Assembly (NCBI GenBank): GCA_021234155.1 | Contig: JAJEKV010000011.1 | Coordinates: 928,001-992,000, forward strand | Length of the DNA: 64,000 bases | Direction of reading: 5' to 3' | Source of the DNA: Isoetes taiwanensis | Taxonomy: Eukaryota > Streptophyta > Lycopodiopsida > Isoetales > Isoetaceae | Shown: positions 45,701-56,321 of the stretch, one piece after another | Layout of the letters: each line of letters starts with the position of its first letter | How positions within the stretch are numbered: the first letter of the stretch is position 1 | The notes under the pieces: model-generated | The model's database searches: none | The model's input: the letters and a program-made list of their open reading frames with translations, nothing else | Told to the model about the DNA's origin: nothing | Program-made: the position numbers and the translations under genes

Positions 45701-46015
45701 ACGGCTTCTACCTCGTCCAGGATCTCTTTCCCCCAGCGTCTAGCTTTCGGCTGCGGTGCCGCGTCGTCGGCGAGAAGCCTCTCTTTCTCGACCGCAGTTC
45801 GGGGAGCACTGCCTCGGTTTCCCCCGTCATCACCCTCCACCACTTTTTCCTTCCGGCCCTCGGTTTGCCTTTCGCGTCACCTCCTTCCCTTTCTCCATCC
45901 GGGGTTGCTTCCCCTTGTTCTCTCCCCATATGGCTCGCTTTTTCATCCACTCCACCTCTTTTTCGGCCCCTTCTCCTCCCCTGCCTCTTCTCCTTTTGAT
46001 TATACCCGTTTGTTT

Positions 46016-46548
46016 TATGCGAGCTCCAACAACAGAGGGCTACTTTTCTGAGCCGGTCCCGGTTACACTGACTCTCGTCCGTGCGCAACTTGAACACCTT
46101 CGGCGGGGATATCGAGAGAGCCGCTTTCGGCCGATCCGACTTTTTGAAGCGACTCCTTACGACATTATTACGAGTTTGGCGTCGGCTATGGACACCAGGT
46201 TTCCTTTGGATCTATGGACGGCTCGCCATGTTGGGGGCGGCTATTGGGAGGGCGTCGCACATGGTGGAAGAAGGTAAGCGTTTGGCGGACCAAGAGATGA
46301 AATTTGTTTTGATTGCCGACCAACACGGCCACGAGGTTGCCCTTCAGTTTAGTGAGTCCCCCTGTCTTCAGTTTTCTTCTGATGAATCTAAACGACTGCA
46401 ACAGGCCAAAAAGTTTGCCCATGAGAAACGTCTATCCCGTTCGCGTTCTTCTCCTTATCCCGCCCCTCCCGTTTTATCCCCTTCTTCGCCCTCCACCGCC
46501 AACCCATCCTCTCTTTATTTGTACTTTGGGGCGGCCGTTTTATCATAA
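46016..46548 (+). pseudogene. PAT-like element gag-like ORF
   Basis: From ATG 46016 one frame gives APTTEGYFSEPVPVTL, then coding moves to the next frame near 46080 and runs to 46548. That second frame contains FLKRLLTTLL, EEGKRLADQEMKFVLIADQ and FAHEKRLSRSRS. The DREMKFVLIAD-type block followed by a basic serine/arginine tail is what I would expect for DIRS-type gag from plants. The product would be about 175 residues. Confidence 0.6.
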
Positions 46549-46873
46549 TAAAAACTTGTTTTTCGTCGACTTTTTTTCTCACAATGCGTTCCCCATGTCT
46601 CCACCTTTTTTCTCCACTTTTTCTCGGGACCGCGACCGCTTGCTCCCTCTCCTTTGTTGACTCTATCTCCTCAATCACCCAACCCCCTTTGCCTCCGTCA
46701 TCTCCATCCCGGTTCGTAATGTCCGCCAAGTGCATTTTTAGTGTCTCCCCGATGTAATTATGGTTTGTGTCATCAATAAAAAGCGTGCTTAATTTGATGT
46801 GTTATCTTTTTTCGTAGATTGCCAAGTTTTTCGCCTCTCCCTTGCCTCATTTCCCCTTTGACCCTACCAGCCC

Positions 46874-48166
46874 TTGATACCCACTATGCTACTTTTATAC
46901 GTTCATGCCGCCTCTCTCGCTTGTTTACCATTTTGGCACTCTATTTCCCTGAACCCCCTTGTTATTTCTTGGATTCAAACTGGTTACCCCCTTCCTTGGG
47001 CACACGGGCCCCCTTCCCAACCATTTTTCCGTCCCAACCTTTTCGTCATTTGTCCTCCCAACTCCCATTTGCCCGCTCCGCTATTCGTGACCTTACCTAC
47101 GGGGAGCAATCATGCAAGTTCCCGACCGCCCTTTCTTTTGTTCTCCCTTGGGAGTCGCCCCCAAGGGGCCCACAAGTTTCGCCTTATTCTTGATTTGCGT
47201 CACCTTAATTCTTTCTTTATCCGTCCCATCCTTCCGATTCTGAGTCCCTTTTCGATGCCTTGTCATTGCTTCAACCTCTCGATTTTTCTTTTTACTCTGG
47301 ATTTAAAGTCGGGCTATCATCATGTTCCTATCTGGCCCCCACACCATACCTTCTTGGGTTTCCAACTCGACGGCTTATTATATGAATTTACAATGCTCCC
47401 CTTTGGTATTGCATCAGCCCCCTTTGTTTTTACCAAACTTATGCGCCCTTTAGTTCGTCCATCGGCGTCTTTGCTTGGGGTGTCATTGCCTCCTTACATG
47501 GACGATTTTCTTTTCTTGACCCAACGTGAACCTGTCGCCCTCCAATATCGTATCATTTCTGATCTGCAACATGCCGGTTTTCTTATTGCATGGCCTAAAT
47601 GTCGTCTCCAGATTTCCCATCGCACAATTTTCCTTGGGTTCCTCCTTGACTCTTCTTCTATGATTATTTGTTTGTCGTCCAAGAAGTTAGAAAAATTTTT
47701 CCAGCTTTCCTCATCTATTCTCTCTTCCTCTCGTTTGACTTCTCGCCATCTTGCTAGATTCCTTGGTTTTCTGCAATCTCTCCGCATCGTTTTCGGTTCC
47801 TTGGTCTCTTCCCTCACCTTTTTCTCTTATCTTCTCATACAGCCTTTTTTCTGGGATGCCCCTATTTCATTATCATCGTTAGCCCGCATGGAAATTTTGC
47901 TCTGGGAATCTGTCGCCCGCTCTCTCTGTTTTCGCCCTATTTCTCCTCTCCGTCGGCCGTCCGCTGTTTTAGGTTTTGATGCTAGCGCTTTTGGTTGGGG
48001 GGGTTGGTTGCTTCTGCCTGGCCAAAACCGTGTTGATTTTATGGGTCTTTTTTCTGCAGCTGAATCTGCCCAGTCATCCACATGGCGTGAGCTTTTTGCT
48101 TTTTTCCTGGTCCTACGGTCGGCTTTACCTTTTATCCATTCCATTTGGTCACGGTCGCGGGGATAA
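46874..48166 (+). CDS. PAT-like element reverse transcriptase-RNase H
   Basis: RT motifs in order: FRLILDLRHLN (about 47180), LDLKSGYHHVPI, LPFGIASAPFVFTKLM, YMDDFLFL (about 47500), then FLGFLLDS. RNase H begins with GFDASAFGWGGWL and SSTWRELFAF. The frame ends at 48166 after a shift. The next frames continue with GDNLNVASILEG and NEWADYLSRL, the end of RNase H. Start uncertain: there is no ATG in a good context close to the first conserved block. Confidence 0.88.
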   Translation: MIPTMLLLYVHAASLACLPFWHSISLNPLVISWIQTGYPLPWAHGPPSQPFFRPNLFVICPPNSHLPAPLFVTLPTGSNHASSRPPFLLFSLGSRPQGAHKFRLILDLRHLNSFFIRPILPILSPFSMPCHCFNLSIFLFTLDLKSGYHHVPIWPPHHTFLGFQLDGLLYEFTMLPFGIASAPFVFTKLMRPLVRPSASLLGVSLPPYMDDFLFLTQREPVALQYRIISDLQHAGFLIAWPKCRLQISHRTIFLGFLLDSSSMIICLSSKKLEKFFQLSSSILSSSRLTSRHLARFLGFLQSLRIVFGSLVSSLTFFSYLLIQPFFWDAPISLSSLARMEILLWESVARSLCFRPISPLRRPSAVLGFDASAFGWGGWLLLPGQNRVDFMGLFSAAESAQSSTWRELFAFFLVLRSALPFIHSIWSRSRG

Positions 48167-48777
48167 TTTAAACGTCGCCTCCATTCTTGAAGGGTGGTTC
48201 GCTTCTCCGATATTCACCCTCGGCTTTGGAAATTTTTCTTCTGTGTTTCCATTGTGCTATTTCTGTAGAGCCGGTTTGGATTCCCCGCTCCCAGAACGAA
48301 TGGGCAGATTACCTTTCCCGGTTGCCTCAGTCCGATGAGTTTGCCCTCGCGCCATGGTGTTTCCAGCATATTGATTCTGTATGGGGCCCACATCATGTTG
48401 ACCGTTTTGCTTCACCTATTAATCACAAACTCCCCGTTTTTAACACCCGGTTTGCATATCCCCATCATTATCCCGGGGGCGCCTTCACCTATGATTGGCA
48501 CATCTTTAATAATTACTGTTTTCCCCCTCCGGCTATGATTCCCCGTGTCTTGCACCATGCGGCGGCTTGTCGCGCTCAGATGACTTTGGTGGTTTTATAT
48601 TGGCCCTCAGCCCCCTGGTGGCCTCTTCTATGCAATGGCGAGTCATGGGCACCTTTTATTGTGGATGTATTATTTTTTGATGCTTTTTCTCATGCTTTGT
48701 TGCCAAGTTTGTCAACCTCATTTACGGGGTGTCGACGTCATGTAGCTATTTATGTTCTTATTTGTCACTTTATCTGA
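48167..48777 (+). CDS. PAT-like element RNase H end and DIRS-specific (methyltransferase-like) domain
   Basis: After the end of RNase H (IPRSQNEWADYLSRL) comes the domain found downstream of RT in DIRS-order elements: HHVDRFASPINHKLPVFNTR, FTYDWHIFNNYCFPPP and TLVVLYWPSAPWWPLL. Its role is unproven; relatives are often described as Dam-like methyltransferase domains. Confidence 0.85.
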
Positions 48778-48819
48778 ATAATATTTGGATTCTCACGGGT
48801 TTATTTCGTCGTCAATTTA

Positions 48820-49790
48820 ATGTGGATTAACGAGTGCATTCTTTCTTTTGTGGCAGCTGCTTCGGGCTTAATTCCTCCTGCTCACATTCCTCTATTCTTT
48901 TCTTCGCTCCCCTTAGTTTTTTCATCCCGCGCCCCTTCTACCATCTCTGCCTATGTTGCTATGTTTCGGCGTTTTGTACTCTGGTGCCGCTCACACTCTA
49001 TATCTTATCTCCCTGCTTCCCCTTTCGCTGTCGCGGCGTTTTTGCTTCTCTCCACCAACCGGATATGTCTTCCTCCCCGGTCGCCACAGCCTCGGCTGCG
49101 ATATCCTTTTTTCATCAGCTTTTCAATCTTCCCTCGCCCTCGGTTCTCCCCTTGCCATCTTTAGCTCGTCACGCCGCATCTCGTCATGCCCGCCCTCCTC
49201 GCACTTTTTTGCCTCTTCTTCCCCCCATCACGCGTCGTTCCGCCATTACTCGATTTAAGCCCCCTACCTACAACACCTTTTAGATCCCCTAGCTCGGGCG
49301 CCCTCATTCTCCTTTCCTTCGCGGCTTTTTGGCGCATCTCAGGGCCACGGCTTTGAATTAGCGCGACTTATCCTTCTCCTCACGCCCGCGTCGGAGATTT
49401 TTTATCCGTCGGTCCAAAGAGATCAGCTTGCCGGGTGGCCACACCATTTCGCTTAGCTTCGTTTGCCCTCCCCCGCCTGCCGGTCACTATTCTTCAACGT
49501 CTTATTTCGGGTCCGGCCGCTACCCTCTTACCCCTCCCTCCGGTGGCCCCCGGCGCTAACCAATTCCAGTCCGCCCCTATCCTATCGCGACATTTCGTTC
49601 TTGGTGGCGGCGGTTTTTGCTCGCGATCGGCTTAGACCCGCTTCGGTATGGGACACATTCGCTCGTCGTGGCGCTTCAGCGGCACATCTCGGGGTTTTTC
49701 TCGGCGGCTGCTCGCGCCGACGCGGGCGATGGCGTTCGCCCGTCACACTCTCTCGCTATGTCTTTGCATGACTCGAGTCATCACCGGAGG
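48820..49790 (+). pseudogene. PAT-like element tyrosine recombinase
   Basis: N-terminal core-binding part: APSTISAYVAMFRRFVLWC, SPFAVAAFLLLS (48820-49060), continuing in the next frame with SSPVATASAAISFFHQLF. The catalytic part is scattered over frames by indels. Around 49640-49770 one can read the box-2 order: His before Arg, GAS.A, GRWRS and a Tyr in LSRYV. The enzyme would catalyse integration of the circular cDNA. Several frame changes and stops make this copy inactive as written. Confidence 0.75.
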
Positions 49791-49832
49791 TCTCATTGGG
49801 CTTGGGCCTTTAGATCGAAGTTCTCATTGGTA

Positions 49833-49867
49833 CGGTTTGGTGTGCATTGCGAGTCCCTTACCGAATC
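49833..49867 (+). repeat. PAT-like element repeat B1
   Basis: CGGTTTGGTGTGCATTGCGA... ending CCGAATC. It matches 50817-50852, where the end reads CCAGAATC (again CG against CAG). Confidence 0.9.
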
Positions 49868-50009
49868 GGCATCGATCCGAGCCGTCGGATCGGCAGATTG
49901 CGGGAAGGGGCGAGCTGCTATATGAGACGTCATTCCAGTTGTAGCAGGTTATCGGCGTTCTTCTCACAGCAGCAGCAGTTCTCCATCTTTGCCTTTGACT
50001 CCCTCCTCA
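49868..50009 (+). repeat. PAT-like element repeat A2
   Basis: 142 bp, partner of A1. The palindrome is at 49873-49892. Confidence 0.93.
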
Positions 50010-50120
50010 CCCGCCCCATAGGTTGTTCCCAGGTTTTGTTACATTGTTTTGTTTCATTTAAGTTGTTGTTACACCTGCGGGTGCATGTTATTTTCCACCT
50101 TTGGAGGTCATGCAGAACTT

Positions 50121-50384
50121 TATATATCTATTTTATCCGGGTCCACCCACGTGGTGATGCGGCTAGCGTATATATGTATTTTTCATTTGGTCCACCCATG
50201 GGGTGATCTTGCCGCTTTTCATGTCTACATATATCTATTTTTATCTGGTCCACCCTCAGTGATGCGCTGCTTATATATCTATATGTATATTTTTTCATCT
50301 GGACCACCCTTGGGGTGATGCGCTGCTGTTTCATGTTGTTATGGTGTTATTCCAGTAGGTTGATCCACCTTCAGGCGATGCGGG
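50121..50384 (+). repeat. Minisatellite with a unit of about 60 bp
   Basis: Four to five degenerate units share GGTCCACCC.TGGGGTGATG followed by a TATATATCTAT...TTTTCATCTGG stretch, between A2 and the 3' end of the PAT-like element. Confidence 0.8.
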
Positions 50385-50586
50385 TTTATTAGATTTGTCA
50401 CCACATGATCTACTCCACACGTGTCCTTTTTGCATGGTGGGTTGGTTCCATCGGATATTTTTGGGTCTAACCTATGACGGGTGCTTGCTTATGGTTTTCT
50501 TTCAGGTCCTTAGACATCTCGCACTCAAGTCCGTGATCCAGCTCTAGCGTGCTCCTTGGCTATGGTTGCAGGCAGCTTATGAGGGG

Positions 50587-50667
50587 GTGGTGACGGTTTC
50601 TCATTAGGGTTTTCCTCGAAAACCCGAAAGGGCGGGGTTTTTCATCCCGATGAGAAGGTGTCACCAC
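50587..50667 (+). other. Long hairpin near the 3' end of the PAT-like element
   Basis: Left arm GTGGTGACGGTTTCTCAT pairs with right arm ATGAGAAGGTGTCACCAC with few mismatches. The loop contains GGTTTTCCTCGAAAACC and GGGCGGGG. The loop-side sequence recurs inverted at 56535-56593 in another tyrosine-recombinase element. Confidence 0.8.
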
Positions 50668-50816
50668 TAGCCTCGTCTTGTCTTGCCTATGTATTATATT
50701 TATGAGGGGGGCTCGACGTTGTTCCTATGGTCAGCCCCCCACTGACTACATTTTTTTTGAACTGCTGTAAACTGCTGCTGTGATGAATGAAAAGCCCTAT
50801 CTATCGGCCGGTTGGC

Positions 50817-50852
50817 CGGTTTGGTGTGCATTGCGAGTCCCTTACCAGAATC
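50817..50852 (+). repeat. PAT-like element repeat B2 and right end
   Basis: Partner of B1; it ends CCAGAATC. Beyond it is the interior of the inverted-repeat host element. Confidence 0.88.
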
Positions 50853-51064
50853 CAAAAATTTTGAATTGAAGGTCAATAACATGTCAATCTATAGTAATAG
50901 AAGATAACAATACTATTAGAGACTAAAATGAATGAATCAACTCTCAAACTTATTGTTTATTGAGACATTTGTGGAAGTTCCCAGGCTGGGTACTTTTTTG
51001 GGTAGTTTTGCACTCCCTAAAAAGAACTTTAGATGGTACACCCTAGCATGCTTTCACCCAGAAG

Positions 51065-53437
51065 GGGTATCTTCAATACGATTGCTTCCTTTCTCTCTAC
51101 CACGTTTCGAGATGGGGCTTCTGAATACTAAGATGGCGTCTTTGGCATACAGACTACTACTAGGATGGCGCCCTTGTAAATTTCTTAGTCATATGGTGTG
51201 GAAACTTCAAGTTTATTAGCATTACTTCCCGCATTTGCATCCCCCTTATTACCCTTGTTCTTGTGCTACAGCATTCTGGCCATATCAAAATGAACCAAAG
51301 GGTATGATCAATAATATATTCCTATACAAAGAGAAAGATTTTGTCCTTAGCTTATCATTTTAGGGAAATTATGTTAGATGTAACCATATTGCAATTATCA
51401 TAAGAGTGAGAAATACACTCCATGATACTGTGCATCACATATTTAAGCAGGAATTACCTTTCATCATCACTTTTCAATCTATTTACGGCTCCAGTACACA
51501 CCAGTATAATGTGTTCCTTCCTTTAACTAACCAACAAGGTATTCCACGACTTGTCACAAGAAAGTTCTTTCAATATAGCCATGAATGGAAATTATCAATA
51601 ATGTAAATAGATATTATCATGTCATATCATCATTTTCATATAAGATCCTGGCTTTGTTGATTATATTAGAAACGTTGGATGACTCACTAGAAGTTAAAAA
51701 TAGAAAAGATAATAGGGTCCATAGTTTAAGGAGCAAGTAGAGAACCATATCCGAAGGGATATATCCCTAAATATATTGCCTCTTACCTATCGCATGCGTG
51801 ACTTAGGCTCTCATGTTCAGCACTATTCAATTCATACAAAGGAATAAAGAATGAGGTTATACTGCAATTGTCAGATTGGTCATCTATATGATCTTGAGCC
51901 AGTCGTGCTTGAATCTACAGTGCTAATTGCATAAATGCATGACCTAGAAGTTGGCAATTTGCTATATAGTAAGGTAAAATAAGAAGAATAATGATTAAAA
52001 CCTTGTTGTCTCATAGGAATATGCGAATGATTATCAATCCATCAAGCTGCATTAAGCTCCATTCTATTTTTAGAATGATTATCAAATCCATCAAGTTGCA
52101 CATGTTAAGATAAGACAAATTTAGTGATTTTGATATTTGAGACATGTGTTGGTATGTTGGTGAAACTCAAAAGGTGAGAATGTACACTTGAAATCCAACA
52201 ACAACAGCAAGCAATTCAAGCTTCATCAGATCCATCTCACTGTCGCTTATTGGCTCCAACTTCTTAGATAGGTTGCATATATGTGATCTCGGATACAAAT
52301 TTGATATTGTGCAACTAAGATTAGGAGATTATACTATACATTAGAGTCTAGGATGTTAGACCCATTCAAGCTACATGGAGGAGAAAGAAATAGATAAAAA
52401 AAAAGGCGCTTGCGATTCTTGAGCCTCGAGCCGATGCCGCATCTATGGTAGGGCAAAGCCTTTTGGGGCGCGTGTCGGAGATATGATTCAAGACTGGTAG
52501 TCCCTGGAGAACTTTCCCTAAGCTTGATTTCATCTTCTAAAAGCTTATGACCAAGTATGGATGTACTTGCCTCACATCAGCTCTAGGGCGCATTTAACTC
52601 TTGGGCAATTTAATATAATGCTCTTGAACCTCTAAAACATATCTTGATGTCACCAACAAGTTGATTATGTTAACCATTTTAGACAGGCAAAGTATTAGAC
52701 CTGAAGCATTACATATACATGGACAGTAGCAACATCAAATTTCTGCTCATAGGCCATATCTGTCATTGCTTTCTTAATGTTAAAATTCCTCCAATCAAAC
52801 ACTAACATATTTGAAAAGAACAAAAATGCAAGTTTCCCTAAAAAACGACAAACCACTGTTATACAGTTATCAGATCAAGGAATATCCTGAGGCAATCATA
52901 GAGAGCAAACTCGCATGAGATAAAAGTACAAACTTAATTTCAGGTTTTTTTTTAATGATGGTGCAGTAATCTTTTGTTTGAAGATACTTGTAACAAAAAC
53001 TGAACCCTACCACCTAAATAAGAAACAAAGCATTTTACCTCTGATTTTGCAAAGCTCCAAGCACTTCAAATGCAACTCCTGTGAAATTCTGATTTTGCAT
53101 ATCAAAGGCAAATCTAGTGAACTTTCAGCATCCCGTTCATTATGTGTCAACAAAGGCTTTCAACTCTAATTTTGCAAAGAAAGTTTGAACTGAAATAGAA
53201 ATAAACTTGAAGTATAACCTGATATACAAAGGCCTGAACCTTAAATTCGAAATGGCAATACACTACTTATATGCGCTAAAGAGGAAGGCCTTCATAGATG
53301 CCCCCACAATCCCAAAGCATCATATAGATGTCCTCAAAATTATGATGTAAGCAAAAACATTTGAGAGCAAACAGAAGTAGGGTTTGAGTATAACATACAT
53401 GTCTTGATGGCAACGAGTTGCAAACAAAAAGTATATA
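51065..53437. other. Gene-free region
   Basis: AT-rich. Only short ORFs without recognisable domains, and no transposon termini identified. A GC-richer patch near 52390-52480 has no clear identity. Confidence 0.5.
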
Positions 53438-53442
53438 TTTAC

Positions 53443-53777
53443 AATACATGTACAAAATTAACACCATTAAGTATATTCTCTCAAACTTTATAGTATTTTA
53501 TAAATTTTAATATACAGTATACAAAAACATGTACATGCATACCCCACAAACGAGGATCGCTATGTACGGTCCAGATCAAGGAATGAAGGCCAAATATGCC
53601 CATCCGACAGCTCTCGATGCCCGGAGTAACCCCCCGTGTGAATATGCACCCAAACCAAAGGGGGTTTAAGGGGGATTTTAATTAAAATGTGTTAAATGCA
53701 ATGGTTTGTGTTAATAATGTTAATGGTAGTTATGTGTTGATTGTTATATTAAAAAAAATTTTGGGCCCTTCGGGCCC
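53443..53777 (+). repeat. Dispersed repeat, second copy (C direct, B inverted)
   Basis: 53443-53577 matches 20732-20866 in the same orientation. 53630-53777 matches 20551-20712 in inverted orientation and ends with the hairpin GGGCCCTTCGGGCCC. One segment has therefore flipped relative to the other. Confidence 0.8.
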
Positions 53778-54149
53778 TAACTAAAGCAAACATAGATAAA
53801 TAAAGCCAGTACCACTAGTTCAAGAAAATCAACTATCAAAATAAATACCCCCTTCTATTGTAAACTGCACATTCTCATGCATATGCTAGTGCATATGGTA
53901 ACATGTGCTGGTATCAATGCACAAAACAAATTTAATTCTACAAAGAGGGAGCATGAATACAAAAGAAATGGCAATCCCTAATCCCTAATACAAAGTTGGG
54001 CAATCCCTAATGGTTGTTTCCAGAAGCACATAATCTGTAACATCTGGTGCAAGATCTCCAACAAATATGGAATGATGTGGACCGGAATCACCACGCCTGT
54101 CCCCTATGCCAAAAGATGCCCAGTTCAACCATTTGGCATTGGCATTCCA

Positions 54150-55197
54150 TTATAAGTCTGAAGCACTTTCTCTGCTCCAGAATGGGTTAAACCTTGCTGA
54201 ATGATTGATTTGTTTCAACAAGGCTTCCACATGCCCCAATATTTTTATGCTCGTAACATGCCCCTTGCTTGGAAAGTTGCACTGCTGACTTTTTAGGTAC
54301 AAAATTCCCTTCTGAAACTCGATTGCAAGCTTTGATAAATCGTCTAAGTAAAGTTCTTGGGGAAGCAAATCTGATATTGTAGTTGATAGCAGAGGACTAC
54401 ACAAACTACCAATTACAGCAAACAAAAAGAAATCAGACTCATCATTCATCATAGACTATAACATTTTTAAAGCTACAAAGATCCAATCAGCTGCAGTGAT
54501 TGAAAATCTAAAGGTTAAGGTGGGACATACCGTTTCCTTCTAAATCTGAATTGCGCCGTAAGTTGTATATTTGACATAGAAATGCCCTGAGAAGAAGATT
54601 ATTAAATTTTGTTACCATTTCAATCAGATCCATGTATATGAACTTATTGATAAGGAAATGCCTTTGAAAAAAATCTGTCTGAAAATGTACATTCCTTGAA
54701 CAACCAGTAAAGAATTCTTTGTTTTCTGATTATAAGAGCACTTTGCAAGAGGTAAAACAATCCCAAGTGGTTATAAATTTCTTTGACAAACATTCATAAA
54801 TTCCTTGTTTTCTGATTATAAGAGTAGGGTAAAGCAGGCACCTTATAGATAGGTCTTCGTGCATTGATTTGCAGCTTGGGCAAACGGCCTCTCAAAAGTC
54901 TCTGTTTCTTCCTGCTACAATGACCTCAAGCTCTCCACAGTAATCTAGCTGCAACGCTTACACTTCAGACCCCAACATAAAAGCAAAAAAGCGCTGCAAA
55001 AAACCAGAGATTCAAATGACCTGATTCATGACAAATTTTCCGATTGCCTTTTGAAGAAGCGCCCCTAGAAGGCTTCCTTTATCAGACATGTCTTCCACAT
55101 CAGGCGCCTTACACTGACACATTGCAGCAGGCCGCGACAGAATGCAAACAGAGCTCTGATAACGGAGGAAAAGCATTAGTATAGGAATGCCTATCAT
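54150..55197 (-). other. Possible exons of an unrecognised minus-strand gene
   Basis: On the minus strand a block at 55012-55197 (KGSLLGALLQKAIGKFVMNQ) ends at CAG|GTCATTT. A second, 54527-54582, has a good acceptor (TTCTTCTCAG) and donor (GTATGTCC) and reads ISMSNIQLTAQFRFRRK. A third, 54150-54390, is open with LYLDDLSKLAIEFQKGIL and LGHVEALLKQINHSARF. The splice signals and open phases are suggestive, but I recognise no family. Confidence 0.4.
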
Positions 55198-55491
55198 CGC
55201 CAGAAGAAGAAAAAGGGGCAGAAGAAATAAAAGGGCTGCAAACAGAATAGACCCATCCTTTGGCTCTGCTTCTTCGGCTCTGCTATGCTATGCTTCTTCG
55301 GCTCTGCATTCGGCTACACAAATCAAAGAAAAGCGACCTGTATGCAAAGTTCCTTGGCCTTCTTGGTCTTGCTTTAGTAAAGAAAATTTTCACGAAAACA
55401 TAGAACCCTAAAATGGATTAGGTCGAGGCCTGCAAGCTTCAGCTTTTGAACATTGAAAATTGGCACCAAAATCAACGCCAGCGTATGTGCA

Positions 55492-55611
55492 CTCTAGATG
55501 TACCGATTAGTACGTCTCATGGAATACCGTCATCAAATCATATAAAAACCTTAAGGAAAAAAGTATAAAAATACAAAAGAAACCCCCTGTTATTTTGCTA
55601 CATATTCATCT
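55492..55611 (-). repeat. Dispersed repeat, segment A (inverted copy)
   Basis: The reverse complement matches 18751-18870 (shared ATGAATATGTAGCA and GTACATCTAGAG), the left end of the insertion in the gypsy 5' LTR. Confidence 0.75.
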
Positions 55612-56321
55612 GATACATTGAAAACATGGCCTTCAATATTTATGTACCTTTAAAACTCCATCCACCACGTGATACTAAGTTTCATCTGCCAATCTATTCC
55701 CTCTATTTTACTCTGGAGCTTCAACTTTTTTAAAGGCTGTCACAAAATAAAAAGTTTACCATTGTTTTCCGGGTCTTGTTTGTCAGATTTAAGATTCCAA
55801 ATAGGCCTTGTTGCTCTGTCAAAGAATACAAGCTTTGGTACAAAGAACGAAAAGAGAGGAAAAGGAAAACCTTTGTTGCCTCAAGATCCCGATGAAATGA
55901 AGAAATAACTTGAAAAGAAATACGAAAAAGAAGACGAATGGGAGAAGGTGAAGAGATTGTTTTGGTAGCTTTCCTAATTTTCCTTGAGAGATTCAACGGG
56001 GTGGAATTATGTTGGCCTACATGGCTTTACACGTGAATAGGCTAAAATTGTAGCAAATGTTGTAGTGGGGTTAGGCAAGCTTGCTAAACAAAGGAACAAA
56101 GAAATAGAATATAATAGAATAGATTTTTGAACGTCCACGAAGACCAAAAGGCCATGGGACCCATACAATGGCCTAGTATAACCATTACTACTAGGATTAA
56201 AAAAACACCTGCCTCAAAAGTTTTTCAAGGGAAAAACCTTTACGGTAATGATGCTACTAGAAAAGCAAGAAGAAAATATAAGTAGGCCTTGCGATTGTGC
56301 TAGTACTTTGTGTTATATGCA

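Larger units (their letters stand above)
42543..50852 (+). mobile_element. PAT/Ngaro-like tyrosine-recombinase (DIRS order) retrotransposon
   Basis: Split direct repeats in the order A1 (42543-42682), coding region, B1 (49833-49867) joined to A2 (49868-50009), then B2 (50817-50852). The B1-A2 junction joins the two outer ends of the element, as expected from a circular intermediate. There are no LTRs, and no target duplication was seen. Coding: gag-like ORF, RT with YMDD, RNase H, the DIRS-specific domain after RNase H, and a tyrosine recombinase in place of a DDE integrase. Confidence 0.9.
42438..51058. mobile_element. Inverted-repeat-bounded element hosting the PAT-like retrotransposon
   Basis: GGTGAAAGCATGCTACGGTA at 42438 and its imperfect reverse complement ending CTTTCACC at 51058 form terminal inverted repeats of about 25-30 bp. 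Both are flanked by CAGAAG (42432-42437 and 51059-51064), a candidate 6-bp target duplication. Subtracting the 8.3 kb PAT-like element leaves only about 310 bp, so this was a small MITE-like element before it was invaded. The superfamily cannot be told. Confidence 0.65.
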
